A DNA stretch of 11,247 nucleotides, taken from NCBI GenBank assembly GCA_964486395.1, contig CAZALP010000019.1, forward strand, positions 1 through 11,247, in the 5' to 3' direction. Below the pieces are notes generated by a model. It did not search any database. It saw nothing but the letters and a program-made list of their open reading frames with translations, and was not told the origin of the DNA. The stretch comes from CAYYJV01 sp964486395 (GTDB taxonomy: Bacteria > Patescibacteriota > Minisyncoccia > Minisyncoccales > MHMH01). Shown piece by piece: positions 5,843 to 11,247 of this stretch (positions are counted from its first letter, which is position 1; each line of letters starts with the position of its first letter). The position numbers and the translations under genes are program-made.

Positions 5843-7723
5843 ATGAGTAAAATATTAGGAATTGATCTTGGTACCACTTTTTCTGCGATGGCTGCAGTGG
5901 AACAAGGCGAACCAAAAATTATTGAAAATATAGAGGGGACCAGAACCACACCCTCTGTGGTGGCTATTACCAAGACTGGCGAAAGATTGGTGGGAATTAC
6001 CGCCAGACGCCAGCAGATCACCAATCCCCAGAACACCATTTATTCCATAAAAAGGCTGATTGGCAGGAAGTTTACCGACGAAGAAGTTCAGAGAGATAAG
6101 AAATTGATGCCTTACGAAATAAGGGAAAGGTCTGCTGACGGCGGAGTAGAGGTAAAAATGGGAGAAAGATGGTACACCCCTCCTGAGATTTCAGCCATGA
6201 TTCTGCAAAAACTTAAACATGATGCCGAGCAAAAGCTGGGAGAAAAGATAGAAGAAGCCATCATTACCTGTCCCGCCTATTTCGACGACTCTCAGAGAAA
6301 AGCCACCAAGACCGCAGGAGAAATTGCCGGCTTTAAAGTTAGAAGGGTTATCAACGAGCCAACCGCCGCGGCTTTGGCCTACGGTCTTACCAAAAAGAAG
6401 GACCAGAGGATCGTGGTTTACGATTTTGGGGGAGGCACTTTCGATATTTCCGTTTTGGACGTCGGAGAAGATACAGTGGAAGTGAAAGCTACGGGCGGTG
6501 ACACCCATTTGGGAGGAGACGATTTTGACCAGAAAATAATGGACTGGCTGGTTTCTCAATTTAAGAAAGACCAAGGGATCGATTTGTCCAAGGACCAGTT
6601 GGCTCTGCAAAGATTGAAGGAAGCTGCAGAAAAGGCCAAAATAGAGCTGTCTTCTGCTTTGGAAACTGAAATTAATCTTCCTTTCATCACCTCCGATTCT
6701 GCGGGCCCCAAGCATCTTTACTACAAGCTGAGTAGGTCCAAGCTGGAAGAATTGGTAGATGAATACATTCAAAAGTCTCTGAATTTGGTGAAACAGACTT
6801 TGAAAGACGCCAAAATGGAACCAAAAGACATAGATGAAATCGTTTTGGTGGGAGGTCAAACTAGAATGCCAAAAATTCAGGGAGAGATAAAGAAGTGTTT
6901 CGGCAAGGAAGCCCACAAAGCTATCAATCCTGACGAGGTGGTGGCCGTGGGAGCGGCTGTGGAAGCCGGCATCTTGCAGGGAGAAGTAAAAGATGTTTTG
7001 CTTTTAGATGTTACTCCTCTTTCTTTAGGGATTGAGACTTTGGGACAAGTTAATACTATTTTAATTCCCAAAAACACCACCATTCCTACCGCCAAAACTC
7101 AGATTTTTTCAACCGCTGCCGATAACCAGACTTCGGTAGAAATTCACGTTCTGCAGGGGGAAAGACCTATGGCTTATGACAACAAAACTCTGGGCAAATT
7201 CATTCTGGAAGGAATTCCTCCTGCTCCCAGGGGAGTGCCCCAGATTGAGGTTACCTTTGATATCGACGCCAACGGAATTCTAAACGTTACCGCCAAAGAC
7301 AAGGCTACCGGCAAATCACAGTCAATCAGGATTGAGGCTTCCACCGGGCTCTCCAAAGAGGAGGTGGAAAGAATGAAAAAAGAAGCCGAAGCCCACGCTG
7401 CTGAAGATAAAAAGAAGCAGGAATTGATTGAGGCTAAAAATGTTGCAGATAACCTGGTTTACACTACGGAAAAAACTCTGAGGGAGGCGGGAGACAAGGT
7501 TCCGGCCGATATTAAAAAAGAAATTGAAGAAAAGGCAGAAGCTTTGAAAAAGGTTAAGGACGGCGACAATTTGGAAGAAATCAAAAAGGCTACCTCTGAG
7601 CTTTCTCAAGTCATTCAGAAGATAGGCGCTGAAATGTACAAACAAGCCCCAAAAGAAGAAAAGGATAAAGACAAAGACAAAGATAAGCCGGAAGAGGGAG
7701 AATACCACGAAAAATCCAAATGA
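5843..7723 (+). CDS. dnaK: Molecular chaperone DnaK (Hsp70)
   Basis: A full-length Hsp70 of 626 residues. The ATPase domain begins ILGIDLGTTFSAMA, and later shows the second-phosphate region CPAYFDDSQRKATKTAG, NEPTAAALAYG, YDFGGGTFDISVLD and IVLVGGQTRMPKIQ. The linker and substrate-binding start is DVLLLDVTPLSLGIET, followed by the beta-sandwich (LQGERPMAYDNKTLGKF, PRGVPQIEVTFDIDANGILNV) and the helical lid. The C-terminal tail is a lysine/aspartate run ending EGEYHEKSK. DnaK binds exposed hydrophobic peptides in an ATP cycle driven by DnaJ and reset by GrpE, both encoded alongside. It lies third in the CIRCE operon. No Shine-Dalgarno precedes the ATG. Confidence 0.98.
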   Translation: MSKILGIDLGTTFSAMAAVEQGEPKIIENIEGTRTTPSVVAITKTGERLVGITARRQQITNPQNTIYSIKRLIGRKFTDEEVQRDKKLMPYEIRERSADGGVEVKMGERWYTPPEISAMILQKLKHDAEQKLGEKIEEAIITCPAYFDDSQRKATKTAGEIAGFKVRRVINEPTAAALAYGLTKKKDQRIVVYDFGGGTFDISVLDVGEDTVEVKATGGDTHLGGDDFDQKIMDWLVSQFKKDQGIDLSKDQLALQRLKEAAEKAKIELSSALETEINLPFITSDSAGPKHLYYKLSRSKLEELVDEYIQKSLNLVKQTLKDAKMEPKDIDEIVLVGGQTRMPKIQGEIKKCFGKEAHKAINPDEVVAVGAAVEAGILQGEVKDVLLLDVTPLSLGIETLGQVNTILIPKNTTIPTAKTQIFSTAADNQTSVEIHVLQGERPMAYDNKTLGKFILEGIPPAPRGVPQIEVTFDIDANGILNVTAKDKATGKSQSIRIEASTGLSKEEVERMKKEAEAHAAEDKKKQELIEAKNVADNLVYTTEKTLREAGDKVPADIKKEIEEKAEALKKVKDGDNLEEIKKATSELSQVIQKIGAEMYKQAPKEEKDKDKDKDKPEEGEYHEKSK

Positions 7724-7728
7724 CAAAA

Positions 7729-7771
7729 TTTGGCATTTAATCATTTGACATTTGAGCTTTGATATTTGAAA
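7729..7771 (+). repeat. Heptamer tandem repeat TTTGANN in the dnaK-dnaJ spacer
   Basis: Four consecutive heptamers TTTGACA, TTTGAGC, TTTGATA, TTTGAAA occupy 7744-7771. Two looser copies precede them (TTTGGCA 7729-7735, TTTAATC 7736-7742), offset by one base. The first strict copy includes TTGACA (7745-7750); with TGAAAT at 7767-7772 (16-nt spacing) this could be a weak promoter starting close to the dnaJ ATG. The promoter reading is tentative; the repeat itself is plain. Confidence 0.6.
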
Positions 7772-7781
7772 TTTTTTAGAT

Positions 7782-8858
7782 ATGGCAAAAGATTACTACC
7801 AAATTCTGGGAGTGGCAAAAGAAGCTTCCCAGGATGAAATTAAAAAAGCCTACCGAAAACTGGCGCACCAATACCATCCCGACAAAGGGGGAGACGAGAA
7901 GAAATTCAAGGAGATAAACGAAGCCTACCAGGTGCTTTCAGATCCCCAAAAGCGCGCCCAGTATGATCAGTTCGGCAGGGCGTTCGAAGGAGCGGGCCCT
8001 CAGGGGCAGCCTGGCTGGGATTTCGGCTTCGGGCAAGGATTCGCAGAAGGTTTTGATTTCTCTGATTTGGGAGACATATTCGGAGAAATGTTCGGTTTCG
8101 GGTTCGGGAAGAGGCAAAAGGATTTAAAAAAGGGGAAGAATATTGAAGTGGAAATGGAGTTACCCTTGGAAGCTGTTTTGAAAGACCAGGAAAAAGAAAT
8201 ATCTTTGTATAAAATGATGGTTTGTTCCCGCTGCCAGGGCAAGGGAGCGGAGCCCGGCACAAAAATAAAGGAATGTTTTTCTTGCCGGGGAGAGGGACAA
8301 GTCCAGCAGATAAAGAGAACTCCCTTCGGCTCTTTCACCAGGTATACGGTTTGTCCGGAGTGCGGCGGCGAGGGCAGCAGGCCCGAAAAACCGTGCAACG
8401 TCTGCAAAGGTGAAGGAAGGATAAAAGGAGAAGATAAAATAAAAATATTTATTCCAGCCGGCGTGGACACCAATCAGGTGATAAAAGTAGAGGGCAAAGG
8501 AGATGCCGGGAAAAGAGGCGGTCGGCCTGGAGATTTATACATTCGCATTTTCGTCAAAAAACACCCGGTTTTTAGGAGAAAAGGAGACGATTTGTTCTTG
8601 TCTTTGCCCATTTCTTTTTCTCAGGCGGCGCTGGGCGATGAGGTTGAAGTTCCCACATTAGGGGGGCAAAAGTTATTGCTGAAAGTTCCATCGGGCACCG
8701 AATCCGGGAAGGTTCTGCGGATTTCCGGCAAAGGCATTCCTCATTTTTCAGGATGGGGAAGAGGCAACCTTTACGTTGAATTGCAGGTAAAGACCCCTAA
8801 GAAACTTTCCAAAAAGCAAAAGGAACTCCTTGAAAAATTACGCGAAGAAGGATTATAA
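7782..8858 (+). CDS. dnaJ: Molecular chaperone DnaJ (type I Hsp40)
   Basis: A complete 358-residue DnaJ. The J domain (about 1-68) contains the HPD tripeptide at 32-34 that triggers DnaK ATP hydrolysis. A Gly/Phe-rich linker follows (about 70-115, with FGFGQGFAEGFDF). The zinc-binding region has four CxxCxGxG motifs starting at C148, C165, C191 and C205: CSRCQGKG, CFSCRGEG, CPECGGEG and CNVCKGEG, so both zinc sites are intact. The C-terminal substrate-binding domains include GDAGKRGGRPGDLYI and the later GKGIPHFSGWGRGNLYVEL. It is the last protein gene of the heat-shock operon. Its TAA stop lies within the -10 box of the downstream tRNA promoter. No Shine-Dalgarno is visible at the start. Confidence 0.98.
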   Translation: MAKDYYQILGVAKEASQDEIKKAYRKLAHQYHPDKGGDEKKFKEINEAYQVLSDPQKRAQYDQFGRAFEGAGPQGQPGWDFGFGQGFAEGFDFSDLGDIFGEMFGFGFGKRQKDLKKGKNIEVEMELPLEAVLKDQEKEISLYKMMVCSRCQGKGAEPGTKIKECFSCRGEGQVQQIKRTPFGSFTRYTVCPECGGEGSRPEKPCNVCKGEGRIKGEDKIKIFIPAGVDTNQVIKVEGKGDAGKRGGRPGDLYIRIFVKKHPVFRRKGDDLFLSLPISFSQAALGDEVEVPTLGGQKLLLKVPSGTESGKVLRISGKGIPHFSGWGRGNLYVELQVKTPKKLSKKQKELLEKLREEGL

Positions 8859-8859
8859 T
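8830..8859 (+). promoter_or_regulatory. Promoter of tRNA-Lys inside the dnaJ 3' end
   Basis: TTGAAA (8830-8835), an 18-nt spacer and a consensus TATAAT (8854-8859). The dnaJ stop codon TAA is bases 8856-8858 of this box. Only 8 nt separate it from the first base of the mature tRNA (8868), so the transcript should begin at or within 1-2 nt of the tRNA 5' end. Confidence 0.75.
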
Positions 8860-8867
8860 ACATTTAC

Positions 8868-8940
8868 GCCCCGGTAACTCAATTGGCAGAGTAACGGCCT
8901 TTTAAGCCGGAAGTTGTGAGTTCGACTCTCACCCGGGGCA
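8868..8940 (+). tRNA. tRNA-Lys (anticodon TTT)
   Basis: A 73-base cloverleaf. The acceptor GCCCCGG pairs perfectly with CCGGGGC (8933-8939) and the discriminator base is A (8940). The D stem is ACTC/GAGT with a GG-containing loop. The anticodon stem has four pairs with the loop CTTTTAA (anticodon TTT) and an A-G mismatch at the outermost position (27-43). The variable region is five bases and the T stem GTGAG/CTCAC has loop TTCGACT. No CCA is encoded. It follows dnaJ by 9 nt and is read from its own embedded promoter, possibly with read-through from the heat-shock operon. Its 3' part is also the presumed attachment site of the element to the right. Confidence 0.97.
8879..8940. other. Presumed attachment site (attL-type) in the tRNA-Lys 3' portion
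   Basis: The serine recombinase gene lies immediately beside the tRNA, is directed toward it, and reads into it antisense for 20 codons plus the stop. A tRNA that stays intact while the adjacent integrase gene overlaps its 3' end is typical of an integrated element. The matching partial tRNA copy at the other end would be right of the window. The exact core is unknown; the given span is the overlap. Confidence 0.5.
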
Positions 8941-10477
8941 CTAACTGTGATTTTTCGCCCTGAAATTTAAGATTTGCCTCATAAATGAACGACAATTTGG
9001 CGGTTCCAAATCCTCTTTCTCTGTCATAAGAAATACCCTCTGTCAGAACTAACTTTTGGAACCGTTGTTTTTGTTCCAAAGCCATATCAAACCACTGCCT
9101 GGCCGGCTGCTTAATAAACTGCAAACAGGAATCTAAAGCAGATTGTATATCTAATTCATCTATCTTAGCTTCATTTAAAGCTACTTGTTTTACCGCTATT
9201 TGATTATCGTACCAATCCTTCTGGCCAAGGAAATCTTCATCACTTAAAAACTCTTGATCGTTCATTTTCTGAGCCTTCATCCTTATTAAGTTGCCTTTTT
9301 TTGATTTCAGTTGGTCAAGCTCTCTTTCTAGTCTATTTCTCTCTTGAGTCATAAAGCTATATCTTTCCTGCCAGAGATCAATTACCACTTCTTTAAACGC
9401 ATTTAAATATCCTTCTTTTGGCTTAATCTGGGAAAGAAGCTCAATAAAGTCTTGATGAATCTTTTCTTTTTTAACTGTCTTGCCATACATTAGGCAATTT
9501 TTATTTCGACAATGATAGTAAGCATATCTTTCTTTTCTGCCTTTTGACCAGCTACCGGTCAGAAAACCTCCGCAAACAGGACATCTGGCAAAGTTCCTTA
9601 AAGGAAAATCAGGGTGATATTTAAGATGGGGTTTGGCATTAAAAGCTTTGCCCTGCTTGATTAGCTGAATTTTATGCCATTCCTCAATTGTAATCATTTT
9701 CTCGTGCCGGACTTGATATTTTTCTCCGGTCCAAGGATCAATCAGGATACCGGCATAATATATTCTCCTGAGCATTCTATCTACAAATTGAGGATAAATT
9801 TTCCTGCCCCTGGGAGTCCTATAACCCCACTTATTGAGCATATTGGTCAGATCAACTTCGGTATAAACCCCTTTTAAATATTCTTTTAAGGCCCGCTGAA
9901 TTAAAGGAAAATCTTTGGGATGAGGCGGGTCCGGCTGAGTTTTCTTTTGGTCTTTTTTCTTATTATGAAGACTCATATAGCCCGGTGGCGGTGCCCAAGG
10001 CCAAATCCCGTTCTGTATCATTTTTTGCATATTGCTTTTGGACCGATCTGATTTAACTCGATTATCTAGTTGAGAAAAGATAGCTAAAACTCCTTCCAGG
10101 GCTTCGCCCAGCGCTGAATTATCAACCGGTTCAGTAACTACGTGAATACTAACTCCATACTGAGCCAGTTTAGCTTTTATTACGTAATAATCCTGGACAT
10201 TTCTGGCCAGACGGTCTGACTTCCAGATTATCAGAACATCAATCTTGCCTTTATTTTTCTGGCAGTAATCTAAAAGCTTTACCAATTCTTCTCTATCCAT
10301 TACTTTTGCTGACTCACCCTTTTCTTCAAAATCCCTAACAACTTTAATTCCATTATCTTTAGCATATTTAAAACAAGCTTCTTTCTGAACAGCTAAACTA
10401 TTGCCTCGTAGCTGTTCTTTGCTCGAAACGCGCCGGTAGATTATTCCATAAATGGCTTTTTTGATTTTTTGCTTCAT
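8879..10477 (-). CDS. Large serine recombinase (site-specific integrase)
   Basis: A 532-residue large serine recombinase, the enzyme type that integrates and excises mobile elements by a double-strand-break and rotation mechanism. The catalytic domain begins with IIYRRVSSKEQ; S18 is the likely nucleophile and WKSDRLARN supplies conserved arginines. The Recombinase domain follows (about 175-290, with PPGYMS, GYRTPRGRKIYPQFVDRML and YYAGIL). A zinc ribbon has C299, C302, C323 and C328, then a coiled-coil (RNRLERELDQLKSKK). Residues 513-532 (VPRVRVELTTSGLKGRYSAN) are merely the antisense of the tRNA-Lys gene, so the ancestral protein probably ended elsewhere. The ATG is preceded by AT-rich sequence with no Shine-Dalgarno and, 16 nt further up, by the structured RNA segment that may control it. 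Confidence 0.93.
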   Translation of the reverse strand: MKQKIKKAIYGIIYRRVSSKEQLRGNSLAVQKEACFKYAKDNGIKVVRDFEEKGESAKVMDREELVKLLDYCQKNKGKIDVLIIWKSDRLARNVQDYYVIKAKLAQYGVSIHVVTEPVDNSALGEALEGVLAIFSQLDNRVKSDRSKSNMQKMIQNGIWPWAPPPGYMSLHNKKKDQKKTQPDPPHPKDFPLIQRALKEYLKGVYTEVDLTNMLNKWGYRTPRGRKIYPQFVDRMLRRIYYAGILIDPWTGEKYQVRHEKMITIEEWHKIQLIKQGKAFNAKPHLKYHPDFPLRNFARCPVCGGFLTGSWSKGRKERYAYYHCRNKNCLMYGKTVKKEKIHQDFIELLSQIKPKEGYLNAFKEVVIDLWQERYSFMTQERNRLERELDQLKSKKGNLIRMKAQKMNDQEFLSDEDFLGQKDWYDNQIAVKQVALNEAKIDELDIQSALDSCLQFIKQPARQWFDMALEQKQRFQKLVLTEGISYDRERGFGTAKLSFIYEANLKFQGEKSQLVPRVRVELTTSGLKGRYSAN

Positions 10478-10493
10478 ATTTTAAAAATAATTC

Positions 10494-10554
10494 AAAAAGG
10501 GATGACTCTGCGGACAAGCTTCTTTCGAAACCACAGCAGAAGTCACCCCTTTTT
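10494..10554 (-). terminator. Possible intrinsic terminator formed by segments 2 and 4
   Basis: The stem 10554-10536 / 10511-10494 is flanked by five A and five T, the shape of a factor-independent terminator that could act in both directions. Its loop is long (24 nt) and holds segment 3, so it would compete with the 1-3 pairing. It stands 16 nt ahead of the recombinase ATG and would separate that gene from upstream transcription. Confidence 0.5.
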
Positions 10555-10578
10555 AGTTTCGAAAGTGAATGCTTGTCC
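10494..10578 (-). ncRNA. Interleaved two-stem structured RNA upstream of the recombinase
   Basis: Read on the minus strand there are four segments: 1 (10578-10556), 2 (10554-10536), 3 (10531-10512) and 4 (10511-10494). Segments 1 and 3 pair over 20 bp (GGACAAGC with GCUUGUCC, then 3 bp, then UUUCGAAAC with GUUUCGAAA) with two small bulges. Segments 2 and 4 pair over 18 bp (AAAAAGGG with CCCUUUUU, a G-U pair, UGACU with AGUCA, a bulged U, CUGC with GCAG). The gaps are 1, 4 and 0 nt. The order 1-2-3-4 means the stems cannot both form completely, so they are alternatives or a partial pseudoknot. G-U pairing and single bulges suggest an RNA rather than a plain DNA palindrome. I recognise no known family. 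Confidence 0.7.
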
Positions 10579-10584
10579 ATTTTC

Positions 10585-10613
10585 ATTATATCACTTTAAA
10601 ACTGCCTTTTCCA
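10585..10613 (-). promoter_or_regulatory. Extended -10 promoter for the structured RNA / recombinase
   Basis: On the minus strand TGATATAAT (10593-10585) is an extended -10. At 17-nt spacing lies TGGAAA (10613-10608), four of six to the -35 consensus. The TGA of the box is also the stop codon of the upstream small protein gene. The seventh base downstream of the box is 10578, the first base of segment 1 of the structured RNA. Confidence 0.7.
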
Positions 10614-10965
10614 GCTCTTCTAATCGTTTTTCCAGATCCGATTTCTCCAAGCTGCGAATCATATGGCCAGACAAAAAACCAATAGTGTTGGCTGTCCTTG
10701 GTTCTATTTCGCCACTCCTGAGCCGGTTTACCGTATCTTCCAGTAATACTATAACATCCCACATAGTTTTAATCTTTACTGGAAGCAGATTTAATCTGTT
10801 TCTTCTGGCCAGTCCACCTCTTTTAACTGCTTCTTTTTTGACCTCTTTCATTTTTGGATCGTGGCTAAAGCAAAATTGGCTTCTAGTCATAGCAAAGGCC
10901 CGGCATTGGCTTCCATTAGCCCTAATAAAACTGCATTGTTTTGGCTGGTTATTTTCCAATTTCAT
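10591..10965 (-). CDS. Small protein with an N-terminal C-C-C-H putative zinc-binding motif
   Basis: 124 residues, function unknown. The N-terminus has C11, C21, C32 and H35 (C-x9-C-x10-C-x2-H) within QCSFIRANGSQCRAFAMTRS and FCFSHDP, a likely small zinc-binding fold. I have the impression, unverified, that similar motifs occur in small proteins of bacterial mobile elements. A basic stretch follows (about 38-57, KEVKKEAVKRGGLARRN), then a helical C-terminal part with LEKRLEELEKAVLK, which looks like a coiled coil and could mediate oligomers. It starts inside the stop of the upstream gene (ATGA). Its own stop lies in the extended -10 box ahead of the recombinase leader. A DNA- or RNA-binding role for the element is a reasonable guess only. 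Confidence 0.82.
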   Translation of the reverse strand: MKLENNQPKQCSFIRANGSQCRAFAMTRSQFCFSHDPKMKEVKKEAVKRGGLARRNRLNLLPVKIKTMWDVIVLLEDTVNRLRSGEIEPRTANTIGFLSGHMIRSLEKSDLEKRLEELEKAVLK

Positions 10966-11228
10966 AGGTCTAAAATTAATATCGGAACCTTTGGGTATTT
11001 TACCCTACCTTCTTTTATAAGTTTCTTTCCTTCTTCGCTTTTAGAACTAAAACTTCTCATTACCTCCCCATTTAGAATTTCATCAATCACATAAGGCTCA
11101 TTGGGCCGCTGAAGAGCAGAAAATTCATACCGGGGTTTCTTTTTTGCTCTTTCTTCTTCCAAAATCTTTTTTATCTTTTTAATTTGGTATTTGGTAATGG
11201 CCATAAGCTTGCTTGTGGGGGATACCAT
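10962..11228 (-). CDS. Hypothetical 88-residue basic protein of the mobile element
   Basis: Not recognised. A charged protein with a lysine-rich N-terminal helix (ITKYQIKKIKKILEEERAKKK) and a later segment EILNGEVMRSFSSKSEEGKKL, with no cysteine motif, signal peptide or membrane segment. An in-frame TAA lies just upstream of ATG 11228, so the gene is complete; ATG at 11204 is an alternative start. Neither has a Shine-Dalgarno; AT-rich sequence with possible -10 boxes lies directly ahead, at the window edge. It overlaps the next gene by ATGA, which supports its being translated. Its place ahead of the C-C-C-H protein and recombinase suggests an accessory gene of the element. Confidence 0.72.
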   Translation of the reverse strand: MVSPTSKLMAITKYQIKKIKKILEEERAKKKPRYEFSALQRPNEPYVIDEILNGEVMRSFSSKSEEGKKLIKEGRVKYPKVPILILDL

Positions 11229-11247
11229 TATTTATATTTAATATCTT

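Noticed and set aside
6191..6916. Long minus-strand open frame (241 codons) opposite dnaK
   Set aside because: It is the antisense of a highly conserved part of dnaK, with no family resemblance and no start signals; a by-product of dnaK codon use.
10494..10578. A fully formed H-type pseudoknot with both stems complete
   Set aside because: A 1-nt linker cannot span an 18-bp second stem; alternative folds or a partial pseudoknot fit better.
10398..10586. Minus-strand 62-codon frame starting just before the structured RNA, as a leader peptide
   Set aside because: Its ATG at 10586 and the next at 10580 both lie upstream of the predicted transcript start (10578). If the true start were at 10580 a leaderless leader peptide across segment 1 would be possible, so it is rejected only on promoter spacing.
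10469..11020. Plus-strand open frame of 183 codons over the element genes
   Set aside because: It runs opposite two ATGA-coupled minus-strand genes and through the structured RNA; its translation is hydrophobic and serine-rich with no recognisable domain.
1..11247. CRISPR array, insertion-sequence ends, rRNA
   Set aside because: No spaced identical repeats, transposase genes or rRNA-like sequence were seen anywhere in the window.

Overview
The window looks like the chromosome of a Candidate Phyla Radiation (Patescibacteria, probably Parcubacteria-like) bacterium. This rests on tightly packed AT-rich genes, almost no Shine-Dalgarno sequences, promoters placed for leaderless transcripts, a short HrcA, and a MurF-like ligase with an added membrane domain. 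TGA acts as a normal stop codon, which argues against the code-25 lineages. The lineage is an inference from gene style; no rRNA is present to confirm it.

Layout: (1) 1-3651 (+) holds cell-envelope genes: the tail of an unknown gene, a MurF-type Mur ligase, a FemAB-type peptidoglycan-bridge transferase and the divisome protein FtsQ/DivIB. (2) 3653-4564 (-) is a CorA-type metal transporter, convergent with ftsQ with 1 nt between them. (3) 4565-8858 (+) is the heat-shock cluster hrcA-grpE-dnaK-dnaJ, headed by a nearly perfect CIRCE operator whose 9-nt spacer contains the -35 box. (4) 8868-8940 (+) is tRNA-Lys(UUU), with its own promoter embedded in the dnaJ stop region. (5) 8941-11247 (-) appears to be one end of an integrated mobile element. 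It carries a large serine recombinase whose last 20 codons are the antisense of the tRNA, then a short spacer with a striking interleaved RNA structure, then a small C-C-C-H protein and an unknown 88-residue protein. The far end of the element is outside the window.

The envelope genes would act together: MurF completes the pentapeptide precursor, FemAB adds a cross-bridge amino acid, and FtsQ recruits the septal synthesis machinery. The chaperone genes form a self-controlled unit: HrcA represses at CIRCE, and GrpE and DnaJ serve DnaK.

The best candidate for something undescribed is the 85-nt segment at 10494-10578 (- strand), between the element's small-protein genes and its recombinase. An extended -10 box predicts a transcript starting exactly at the first base of the structure. 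Two long, imperfect stems interleave in the order 1-2-3-4 (1 pairs with 3, 2 with 4), and the second ends in a U-tract. It could be a transcription attenuator of the recombinase or a free small RNA. A second point of interest is a GC-rich 21-nt palindrome sitting in frame inside the FemAB gene.
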